This document shows positions 40,601 to 52,600 of a stretch of 64,000 nt of DNA, piece after piece; position 1 is the stretch's first letter; each line of letters opens with the position of its first letter. The position numbers and the translations under genes were made by a program. The stretch is from Chrysemys picta bellii (Eukaryota; Chordata; Testudines; Emydidae), in NCBI RefSeq assembly GCF_011386835.1, contig NC_088792.1:60702081-60766080 (forward strand), given 5' to 3'. The notes below the pieces were generated by a model. That model did not search any database. It was not told where the DNA came from and saw nothing but the letters and a program-made list of their open reading frames with translations.

Positions 40601-43600
40601 GAATTCAGGCTGGGTGTTCACTTTCAGCTGAGAACATCTCATTGAAATGAATGGGCCATTTCACAGCTCTCTCAGACTATTATGACAGGTTTCAGGGTAG
40701 CAGCCGTGTTAGTCTGTATCCTCAAAAAGAACAGGAGTACTTGTGGCACCTTAGAGACTAACAAATTTGTTAGTCTCTAAGGTGCCACAAGTATTCCTGT
40801 TCTTTTTGAGACTATTATGATGCTGATGGATGTGTGGAGTGCCTCTGCTCCACTGGCCTTCTAATTTTATACAGCATTACAACTGAGCACCAGCTCTGCT
40901 CTAGCTAAGGTGGGGAAGCCCTTCCTGTTTAAAGGATGACTACTAAGTATGTTAAAATCTTTGTGTTTACACAGATTGTCTTGAAATTTGCTATGTGTCA
41001 TGAAAGCGTCGGGTAGGGTGAGTGATCCAAAGATGGGTCATTTGAGTGTGGGGTTCCCCACAGCCTCCAGGGGGGAAAAATTAAGTTCACAGATTCTAGC
41101 AACTTTGAAGTTGTAAGCTCACCCTGAGCAGAAATCTGAAAATGAAATGTAAACTTTTGTTTTAATTTGGAGAAATGGACTCTGAGCACAGCTGATAATT
41201 AAGAAGGGTTTCAAACTGTGTTTGAAAAGAAAATTAATTACAAGGGGTGATTGCCATGTAAGAGTAAGTGTGAAGAAGGGGCTATTTGGGGTCTAGCGCA
41301 AGGGATTGGGGCATAGGTGCTGACTCTGTGGGTGGAAAAAAATTGATGGATGCTTAGCACCCACTGGCAGCCAGCTCCGTCCCTTCCCCCACCCAGCGCC
41401 TGCCGCCCACCGGTGGCCCCGCCGATCAACTCCTTCCCTCTCCCTCCCAGCGCTTCCTGCCCACCACAATCTGCTGTTTTGCGGTGTGCTGGGGGGAAAG
41501 GGAAAGCAGTGGGGATGAAGTGCGCTCGGGGTAGGGGGAGGAACTGGGTGGGAATAAGCAGGGTGGGAAGAGGCGGGATGGGGCTTTGGGGGACTGGGTG
41601 GAGTGGGGGTGGGGCCTGGAGCTGAGTGGGGGTTTGAGCACCCCTGGGGAAAGGAGGAAGCCGACACATGAGGATGGGGATAAATGAGGATGGGTGGTGG
41701 GGGAGGGAGAAAGGGTTGGGGGCTCAAATAAGGGGGAGGGTGGGGATTGGGGGAGTGTGAGTGGAGAGGATGGGGAATGTGAGGGGTGGCAGAGGAAGTT
41801 GAGGATTTGGGGTGGGCTGTCAGCCCAGAATTCTCCCCTTCTGTGAATGTGCTTGGATCTAGGGGAGCCCTGCTCCTCCATGTGAGCTGGGATCTAGGGA
41901 CCCTGCTCTTCTTGGAGTTTCTGAGCCTCTCACCTTGCCCCCCAATGAAGCCAGGATCAGGGGGGCTAAAGAATATGCAAATTCAAACATCTGAAATCCA
42001 GAAAATGAAAAGCAAAGATACACGTCACCCCTGTGGGAGTGCTGGCCAAAGTGTGTGGGGGATGGGCCTGGTTTGGAGGAGGGAAGGACTGGGTGGGCCT
42101 GGCACATGGCTGGGGAAGCCTGGCAGAAGCAGGAGCAGGAGTCCCCACTGGGGGTGGGTAGCAGGAGTTTGGGGCTCACCCAGCTCAATGTCCCGCTCAG
42201 GCTGTATAACCAAGGTCGCATGCAGCCCTCCAGTGAGCTGCTGCCTGGGATGTGTGTACTCAGAGCAAGGAGCAACTTCTTACCTTTTAATGGCTTCTAT
42301 AGTGCCAGCTAATGCTGCTGTGCAACAAAATGGACAGGTGGGGGGGAGGAGTACTTAGGAATCACATAGCAGCCACGTTGGCTTAGTAGAAAGACCACTG
42401 TGTGACCTTAGGCAAATAATTTAATGGTTGTGCCTCAGTTTTCCTGAGAATGATACTTAATCTCCTTTTTTTAAAAGAAAAACACTTGGAGAGCGAAAGA
42501 TGAAAAGTGCTATAGATGTGCTAACTATGTAGTGGTAGGAGTAGACTCAAACATAAGAGAATACTTCATATCTGTCTTGTCTCCTGATTTAGATTTCAAT
42601 GGAAGCGGTTGAAAATATAAGAACTGTGGCTTCATTAACTAGTGAAGATGCATTCTATGAGAGATATAATGCAAGTTTGAATGGTCCATACAGGTAGGAT
42701 TTGCTCTCAGACAATGCTGTTTTTTAAAAGCAATGAATACATATTTTCTTAATTTAAAACTACTCAAGATTTATTCATATTACATTCATTTTCAGACTGA
42801 AAATATTAAACATATAAATGATTTGAAAAGATTTTGGCAGGGTAAAATGTATTTACTCCGTTTCTTTAAAATACGTTCCTAGATGCTATTGTATGTGATG
42901 TAATATTTGTGTGTGAGAGAGAATGTAATGACCTGGTATAAAGTTTTTATTAACATGAATATGGGATATTTACTTGCTTCACAAATACTGCAGCAGAATG
43001 AGCTTCGTGGGTCAAGTGGCAAAGACTTTATACTACATAACGTCACCATATATTATGACTTTAACTACAAGTAAGGACTTGCAGGTCTTGAAATAAGATG
43101 CATTTCTTTTTCCCCTTTGGCCTTTTCATTCACTCTCTACAAGCTAACCACTGCAGGGGCTAACTTCTAATATCCAAATATGTCAGACATTTTCCTCGTC
43201 TCCATTTTATTTAAATGAAATGATCTACTGTCCATTTTGTTTCTTTCCCCTTAAATATGCTTTAAGTAAAAGTAGGGATTGAAAATGGTAGTCCTCTGCC
43301 AATGACAGTTTTAGGATTCAATATTCTATAAACCATCAGTATGAGAAAAAAAATCTATATTTCATTGGAGAAATGGGACTCTCAGCTTTAGTACTTGTCT
43401 CTAGTCTTCTCAGATCATTGTATCACAATATTATGATTTTTAGAGAAACTATTTTGGAAAACATTTTAAAAATATATGAGCACTAGAGATGAGTGAAAAT
43501 CTGAATTTCTATCCTGTGGGAAATTCTAATATTTCAACCTCTGTTTTGCTCTGAAGTGGGACAAAATGTGAAAATATATCAATTTTTTTTCACAGAAAGA

Positions 43601-46600
43601 AAAGTTTTTTAGAAAAATTTCAATTTAGAAATGGCAAATCATTCCATTTTTGCATTTTTCTCCAAACAAAATATTTTTATATTCCCAAATAATTGAAATA
43701 TTTAATTTTCTTTTGTTTAACTAACCTGAAACTTTTAGTTTCTATCTAGTTCAACATCAAACTGCATTTCCCTGTTTTGGAACATTGCCTCTCTTATGGG
43801 CCAGGCTCCCTGGTTGGAGTATATCTCTCATGATGCAGTGTGGTCTCCCCTCTGACTGACTGGCATAATGCATTATCGGAGTCACATGGCTATGGGTGCA
43901 AAGCAGAAATATTTCAATTCAGGTCAAACCAACCCAGAATAAAATATTTTGTTACCTTTTTCCCAATGGAAATTTTCAAATATGCAGAAATTGCGTTTTC
44001 TGTTGAAAAATAATTTTGCCAGTTTCTTTGTCACAGCAAGGTTTGCACGTAATTAAGGTGATTCAGTTTTACCATCCCACACAACAACATTGGTCACCAT
44101 TTAAAAGTCACCACTGTACAGGGGGTCTGAGTTGCTACTTTTTCCCCTCCTGTACTCAGAACAGGCAATATCTGCAGTGCTTCAGTTATGCTGTGTTGTA
44201 CACATTCACTGTTCTATGGTGACCACTACATTTATCCAAATTGTCCAAAAATTCAAGCATTCAAAGATCATAAGAGACTTATCGAAATTATCAATTTGCT
44301 TTGTGTCAGATCCTTGGCCATCCATAAACATTTATTCTGGAAACCAGCATTCAAGTGTTAAAATGTTATGACTATTAAAGGGAATTTTATCATAAGGTCC
44401 TATCCAACAAACAGCTGGTTGGGATGAAGGGGTCTCATTTGCCCTAAGTTCTCTCCAGAGGCACCTTCATGGAGCCCCTAGCATGCAGCTTTATTAATTA
44501 TTATTTATTATTTGAGTGAGTGAGGTATATGGTTTGCCACCCCTAATACAAAGGTGTGACCTTCTCCCGGCCAGTCTCTGTTCTTGGCATTTCATTTTCC
44601 TTTAACATAAATCTTTTTTTTTTATCAGGGACTCTCTAACAAAAGCCCCACTATATGGACTTACCTATGGAATACCCCAATGTGCAAACTACTTTCTCGC
44701 TGCAGCAATCTTCAGATTCGGGGCATGGCTCATTGCTAATTGTTATACAAACTTTGAAAATGTATTTATGTGAGTACACATCAGTCCAAAGACAGTGATT
44801 TCAACACATGGTAATTGTGTATCAGTCTAGTTACTGAGGCAATAGTGCAAGAGGTCAAACATTTTAGAATCTGGTCAGGAGTTTAATTCAGGCAGAAGGG
44901 TTATTTCTGGGAGAGGAAGCTTGAAACAGGTGTGTTGGCATGTATAGAGCCTGGCTCAGTTTATTTACTATGGAGAAACTTTTACTGTTGACACTTCATT
45001 GCAGACAATGAGCTTTATGAAATGCTTCTGCGTGGAGAAATTACATACCATTAGGGTATGTCTACACTACGAAATCAGGTTGTATTTATAGAAGCCGGTT
45101 TTATAGAAATCGGTTTTGTACAGTCGATTGTGTGTGTCCCCACATAAAATGCTCTAAGTGCATTAAGTTGGCGGAACACGTCCACAGTACTGAGGCTAGC
45201 GTCGACTTCCGGAGCATTGCACTGTGGGTAGCTATCCCACAGTTCCTGCAGTCTCCGCTGCCCATTGGAATTCTGGGTTGAGATCCCAATGCCTGATGCT
45301 GCAAAAACAGTGTCGCGGGTGGTTCTGGGTACATGTTGTCAGGCCCTTCCCCCTCTGTCAGAGCAACGGCAGACAATCGATTCGCGACTTTTTACCTGGG
45401 TTACCTGTGCAGACAACATACTACGGCAAGCATAGAGCACGCTAAGCTCAGCTCAGCTCACCGTCACCATATGTCATCTGGGTGCCGGCAGACGTGGTAC
45501 TGCATTGCTACACAGCAGCAGCTAATTGCCTTTTGGCAGTACACGGTGCAGTATGACTGATAGCTGTCATCGGCTGTCTGGGTGCTGGCAGACGTGGGGC
45601 TGCATTGCTACACAGCAGCAGCTCCTTGCCTTTTGGCAGTGGATGGTGTATTACGACTGGTATCCGTCTTCGTCGTATTCCTCAGTAAGTTCAATCAGAG
45701 GCACCTGGGCAGACATGTTTTGTCTCCTGGCCTATTGAACCGTCTTGACGATGATGGCTAGCAGTCGTAGTACATCATTTTCTGCCAAGCATCCAGAAGA
45801 TGCCGATGGCCATCAGTCATGCTGCAACGTCTGCTGCCAGCTTAAGATGTAAAAAATAGATGGACCAGATTTGTTCTGTATTCATTTGCTTCCCCCTCCC
45901 TCCGTGAAATCAATGGCCTGCTTAACCCAGGGTTTTGAGTTCAATCTTTGGGGGGGGGGGCATTCTGTGTGACAGTTGTTTGTGTTTCTCCCTGATGCAC
46001 AGCCATCTTTGTTGATTTTAATTCCCTGTACCTGTAAGCCATGTCGTCACTTGCCCCTCCCTGCCTCCCTCCCTCCGTCCATCAGACAATAGTTTAGTGC
46101 CTTTTTTCAGCACAGACGCCATAGCACTGGGATCATGGAGCCTGCTCAGATCACCGCGGCAATTATGAGCACTATGAACACCACGCACATTGTTCTGGAG
46201 TATATGCAGAGCCAGAACATGCCAAAGCAAAACCAGGCGAGGAGGCGATTGCAGTGATTGCAGCGCGGCGACGAGAGTGATGAGGAAATTGACATGGACA
46301 TAGACCTCTCACAAAGTACAGGCCCCAGCAATGTGCAAATCATGGTGTTACTGGGGCAGGTTCATGGTGTGAAACGCCAATTCTGGGCCCGGGAAACAAG
46401 CACAGACTGGTGGGACCGCATCCTGTTGCAGGTGTGGGATGATTCCCAGTGGCTGCGAAACTTTCGCATGCCTAAGGGCATTTTCATGGAATTTTGTGAC
46501 TTGCTTTCCCCTGCCCTGAAGCGCCAGAATACCAGGATGAGAGCAGCTCTCACAGTTGAGAAGCGAGTGGCGATAGCCCTGTTGAAGCTTGCAAGGCCAG

Positions 46601-49600
46601 ACAGCTACCGGTCAGTCGGGAATCAATTAGGAGTGGGCAGATCTACTGTGGGGGCTGCTGTGATCCAAGTAGCCAACGCAATCAAAGACCTGCTGATATC
46701 AAGGGTAGTGACTCTGGGAAACATGCAGGTCATAGTGGATGACTTTGCTGCAATGGGATTCCCAAACTGTGGTGGGGCGATAGACGGAACCCATATCCCT
46801 ATCTTGTCACTGGAGCACCAAGCCACCGAGTACATAAACCGCAAGGGGTACTTTTCAATGCTGCTGCAAGCCCTGGTGGATCACAAGGGACGTTTCACTA
46901 ACATCAACGTGGGATGGCCGGGAAAGGTACATGATGCTCGCGTCTTCAGGAACTCTGGTCTGTTTCAAAAGCTGGATGAAGGGACTTCCCGGACCAGAAA
47001 ATAACCGTTGGGGATGTTGAAATGCCTATCGTTATCCTTGGGGACCCAGCCTACCCCTTAATGCCATGGCTCATGAAGCTGTACACAGGCAGCCTGGACA
47101 GGAGTCAGGACCTGTTCAACTATAGGCTGAGCAAGTGCCAAATGGTGGTGGAATGTGCATTTGGACGTTTAAAAGCACACTGGCGCAGTTTACTGACTCG
47201 AATAGACCTCAGCGAAGCCAATATTCCAATTGTTATTGCTGCTTGCTGTGCGCTCCACAATATCTGTGAGAGTAAAGGGGAGATATTTATGGCAGGATGG
47301 GAGGTTGAGGCAAATCGCCTGGCCGCTGATTACGCGCAGCCAGACACCAGGGTGGTTAGAAGAGTACAGCAGGGCGCCGTGCGCATCAGAGAAGCTTTGA
47401 ACATGAGTTTTGTGACTGGCCAGGCTACAGTGTGAAACTTCTGTTTTTCTCCTTGATGAAGCCTCCCACCCCCACCCCCGGTTCACTCTACTTTCCTGTA
47501 AGCTAACCACCCTCCCCTCCCCCCTTCGAGCACCGCTTGCAGAGACAATAAAGTCATTGTTACTTCACATTCATACATTCTTTATTAATTCATCACACAA
47601 CTATGGGGATAACTGCCAAGGTCTTCGGTGTCTGGGTGAGGAGGCAATGGAACTTGGGGAGGAGGGCTGTTGGTTAAACAGGGGCTGTAGTGGCGGTCTC
47701 TGCTCCTACTGCCTTTCCTGCAGCTCAACCATATGCTGGAGCATTTCAGTTTGATGCTCCAGCAGCCGGAGCATCGACTCTTGCCTTCTGTCAGCAAGCT
47801 GACGCCACCTATCCTCTTCAGCCCGCCACTTGCTCTCTTCAGCCCGCGATTCAGCCCGCCACCTCTCCTCTCGTTCATATTGTGCTTTTTTGAACTCTGA
47901 CATTGACTGCCTCCATGCATTCTGCTGTGCTCTGTCAGCGTGGGAAGACATCTGGAGCTCCGAGAACATATCATCTCGAGTCCGCCATTTTCTCCTACTA
48001 ATCTTCACTAGCCTTTGCGAAGGAGAAACATTTGCAGCTGGTGGAGGAGAAGGGAGTGGTGGTTAAAAAAGACATTTTAGAGAACAATGGGTATACTCTT
48101 TCACGTTAAATTTTGCTGTTCACATTACACAGCACATGTGCTTTCGTTACACGGTCGCATTTTTCCTCTTATATTGGGGGCCTGCTGGTTTGGTGTGAGA
48201 GATCACTCACGCAGTGCCAGGCAACAGAATTCGGCTTGCAGGCAGCCATAGTAAGCCACAGTCTTTTGGCTTTTTTAACCTTCAAACAGCAGCGCCCTCA
48301 TTTCCCATACCAAGGACCCGTTGGGTTGGCCATTTAAAATGGGTTTGCAATGTAAAAGGAGGGGCTGCGGTATCCAAGTTAACATGCAGCACAAACCCAA
48401 CTACACCCCCCCACACACACACTTAATTCTCTGGGATGATCACTTCATCCCTCCCCCCCATCGCGTGGCTAACAGCGGGGAACATTTCTGATCAGCAGAG
48501 CAGGAATGGACACCTCTGAATGTCCCCTTAATAAAATCACCCCATTTCAACCAGGTGACCGTGAATGATATCACTCTCCTGAGGATAACAAAGAGAGATA
48601 AGGAATGGATGTTGTCTGCATGCCAGCAAACACCGGACCATACACTGCCATGCTTTGTTATGCAATGATTCCAGACTACGTGCTACTGGCCTGGCGTGGT
48701 AAAGTGTCCTACCATGGTGGACAGGATAAGGCAGCCCTCCTCAGAAACCTTTTGCAAAGGCTTTGGGAGTACATGAAGGAGAGCTTTCTGGAGATGTCCC
48801 TGGAGGATTTCCGCTCCATCCCCATACACGTTAACAGACTTTTCCAGTAGCTGTACTGGCCGCGATTGCCAGGGCAAATTAATCATTAATCATTAAACAT
48901 GCTTGCTTTTAAACTGTGTGTAATATTTACAAAGGTACACTCACCAGAGGTCCCTTGTGTGCCCTCAGGGTCTGGGAGCACGGCTTGGGTGAGTTCGGGG
49001 GTTACTGGTTCCAGGTCCAGGATGATAAACATATCCTGGCTGTTGGGGAAACCGGTTTCTCCGCTTCCTTGCTGTGAGCTATCTTCATTGTCTTAATCAT
49101 CATCATCTTCCGCGTACCCTGAACCCGCTTCCCTGTTGCGTGATTCTCCATTGATGGAGACAAAGCACATGGTTGGGGTAGTGGTGGCTGCACCCCCTAG
49201 AATGGCATGCAGCTCCGCGTAGAAGCGGCATGTTTGCGGACCTGCCCCAGACCTTCTGTTTGCCTCTCTGGCTTTGTGGTAGGCTTGCCTTAGCTCCTTA
49301 ATTTTCACGCGGCACTGCTGTGCGTCCCTGTTATGGCCTCTGTCCTTCATGGCCCTTTGAGACTTTTTCTAATATTTTGCCATTTCGTTTACTGCTACTG
49401 AGTTCAGCTAGCACTGATTCGTCTCCCCATATGGCGAGCAGATCCCGTACCTCCCGTTCGGTCCATGCTGGAGTTCTTTTGCGATCCTGGGACTCCATCA
49501 TGGTTACCTGTGCTGATGAGCTCTGCGTGGTCACCTGTGCTCTCCACGCTGGGCAAACAGGAAATGAAATTCAAAAGTTCGCAGGGCTTTTCCTGTCTAC

Positions 49601-52600
49601 CTGGTCAGTGCATCTGAGTTGAGAGCGCTGTCCAAAGCGGTCACAATGAGGCACTGTGGGATAGCTCCAGGAGGCCAATAACGTCCAATTCCGTCCACAC
49701 TACCCCAAATCTGACTCGCAAAGGCCGATTTTAGCACTAATCCCCTCGTCGGAGGTGGAGTAAAGAAACCGGTTTAAAGGACCCTTTAAGTCGAAAAAAA
49801 GGGCTTCGTCGTGTGGATGTGTCCAGGCTTAATTCGATTTAACGCTGCTAAAGTCGACCTAAACTCGTAGTGTGGACCAGGCCTAAGTCACCCCTAAAAA
49901 TGTTTGTAGCTGTAAACCTCTGTTTCTAATCCTTTCTGTGTCATTTTTCTAAACAATAAAGTTGTAAAAATGTCACACTTCTCAGATTTATAGATAGTGT
50001 TAAGTCTGTTTGTTTTAAATAAGGAAAACAATATTTGTAATTTATGAACAATAATAAAAAAGTCTCTCTTTAGATGAACTGAAAGATGTTTTGTGTTTGG
50101 TTTTCAGAGCCTTTTTCTCAGTTTTATACGGTGTTATCAATGTTGGGCAGTCCACTTCTTTGGCACCAGATTTTGGCAAAGCTAAAGTTTCTTCCCAACG
50201 AATCTTTCAGCTTTTGGATCAGAAACCCTTAATTGACAGCTATTGTGAAGAGGGTACAAAACTGGTAAGGCAATTCAGAAAGTCCTTGAAACTAACAAAC
50301 CTGGTGGTACTGTATTGTCCTTAATTGTATTAATCTTGTTAAATTGCCTTTTGCAATGTCACAGAAGACAGGACCAGACAGGGAGGGTAAAATTTAACAG
50401 CAATAACTTAATAATTTTATATTTGCCCAGTGCCATTTAATACCTTTTTGCTTGAGAAATTAATAGAATACTTTTAAGTGCGGTTCTGTTTTGAAAAATG
50501 ACTGGAAGAATGACATTTCATTCTCCTGTTGTGTCCGTTGGATGTATTCTGAGGCCTTGTCTACACTACTGGGGTAAGTCGACCTAAGTTACGCTACTCC
50601 AGCTATGTGAATAATGTAGGATGACCAGATGTCCTGATTTTATAGGGACAGTCCTGATTTTTGGGTCTTTTTCTTATATAGTCTCCTATTATCCCCCACC
50701 CTCTGTCTCGATTTTTCACATGTGCTGTCTGGTCACCCTAGAATAATGTAATTGAGTTTGATGTAGCTGAGGTCGACTTACCGCGGTGTCTTCATTGTGC
50801 TGCATTGATGGGAGATGCTCACCCATTGACTTACCTTACTCTTCTCGTTCCGGTGGAGTATCAGACTCGATCAGAGAGCACTCTGCTATCGACACCCGCT
50901 AAATCAATTGCAGCAGTGTCCATCTCCCTGGTAGTGAAGACTAGCCCAGAGTTATAACTGCTTTCTTTAGTAATATAAGTATGTTTTCGCTGCTTTTTAG
51001 GCCTGTAAACTATGCAGCTGTGGGGGAGAGTGAGTGAGAGTCTATTCCTTCTTGTGCATTATCAGCAGACCTGTTTGCTAAGTTCCAGTCGGTTACATCT
51101 GTGTAACAGAGAGTCAAGGTGGGCGAGTTAATATCTTTCATTGAACCAAATTCTGTTGGTGAGAGAGACAAGCTGTCAAGCTTACACAGAGCTCTTCTTC
51201 AGTTCTGTATAAGCTCGAAAGCTTGTCTCTCTCTCACCAACAGAAGTTGGTCCAATAAAAGATATTACTTCACCCACGTTGACTCTCTAATATCCTGGGA
51301 CTGACACGGCTATAACAACACTGCATACAACATTTGAGTAACCTCATTCAAGTCAAAGGGGTTGCACAAGTATTAATGAGGACGTAACTTTTGTTCCTGG
51401 TGATTATACGTGAGATGGAAAGAACCCAGCTTGTCTTTCAAAGTCCAGTGTTGACAGTTAGAAACTCATCTTTGTATTTGTAAACTGAACACATTTCATA
51501 TTGTCTCTCAGTGCTTTTCATAAATGCTTTTACAAGCTGAACCAGCCTTTCAGAAACTTGAAATTGCTTTAGAATTCTAGCTTTCGCATAGTGGCCTCAA
51601 TTCAGAAAAGGACTCAGGCACATACTGTAAGCATGCCAGTAATTCATGTGCACAACTTTAAATCACACAAGTGCTCGACTACTTTTCTGAATCAGCTCCA
51701 CATGCCCAGACTATTAATGCTCCCGGGGAAATATCTTCTTGCGGATAAAAGACGTTAATTGAAAGTGAAACCACTCTGGGCCAAATCCTGATGCCAGTGA
51801 AGCAGCTGCCTTTTACTTCAGTGAAGCTAAGATTTGGCCCAAAGAGTTTGAACCTTGAAAGTCCAGTTATCTAGGTGCTGTAAGAGCCCATTGTACTTGC
51901 AGTGCTGGTATTGTGGTCCTAGAGCTGTCCCATCCCCCAGGCATCAGAGGAGGCTTCCACAGTCTCTCCTAACATCTCCTTCACTCACCCTTGTCTTCAA
52001 GTCTTCTTCCTTGCTACCTCTTATACTCAGAGCTCCCTTCCTACATAAAAGAGCCAATCAGCTACCCTTTCCTTATTCAAACCTACACTTAAAACATAGT
52101 TGTCCTTGAAAACTATGAATAATCCACCAAAGTAAAAATGTTTAACCCAATCTGAGATCTGATGTTCGCCTTGTACTATGTTCATCCTGCGTACTATGTG
52201 TTTAAATGACACTATTTAGAGAGTGAACTCCCAGGGGCAGGAACTATGTTTTCCACACACAATGATAGTGTCTGGATTATATGCAATGATGACATAAAAG
52301 AGAGGTATTAGGGTTGTTTACTTACCTAAAGTAATGATAGTCCTTGTGAACCAGGCTGAAAAGGAATGATATAAATGAGAGAGAGATGCAGAAAAGAACC
52401 ACTCAAGAAGGACGTCCCGTACACAGAAGATACCAATCCAATCGCACTGCATATTTAAGCAATAATAAACTGACTTGTCACGCCTTCATTTAAATGACCA
52501 TAATAAGTTGTGTTTGATGCTTCAGTACAAGATAGACAGGTCTTCTGTCATAAATTTGTATTTTCTACTGTTTCCAGAGTCAGTTTGATGGCAACATTGA

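Larger units (their letters stand above)
45054..49883 (+). mobile_element. PIF/Harbinger DNA transposon, 4.8 kb, two convergent dead genes
   Basis: Inverted ends: left GGGTATGTCTACACTACGA, right (reverse complement) GGCCTGGTCCACACTACGA. TTA (45051-45053) on the left and TAA (49884-49886) on the right suggest a decayed 3 bp TWA duplication. It carries a HARBI1-like DDE transposase on + (46135-47435) and a Myb/SANT-like gene on - (47601-49534), the two-gene layout known for Harbinger. It fills most of the intron between coding exons 23 and 24. Confidence 0.88.

Noticed and set aside
41238..42358. Several overlapping open frames of 130-190 residues
   Set aside because: They overlap on both strands in G-rich intronic sequence, are proline- or glycine-rich and match no family.
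46258..46260. Start of the Harbinger transposase at 46258
   Set aside because: The codon there is TTG, directly after an in-frame TGA; the likely original ATG is at 46135.
47690..48066. Plus-strand open frames over the Harbinger 3' half
   Set aside because: Shadows of the minus-strand SANT-like coiled-coil exon.
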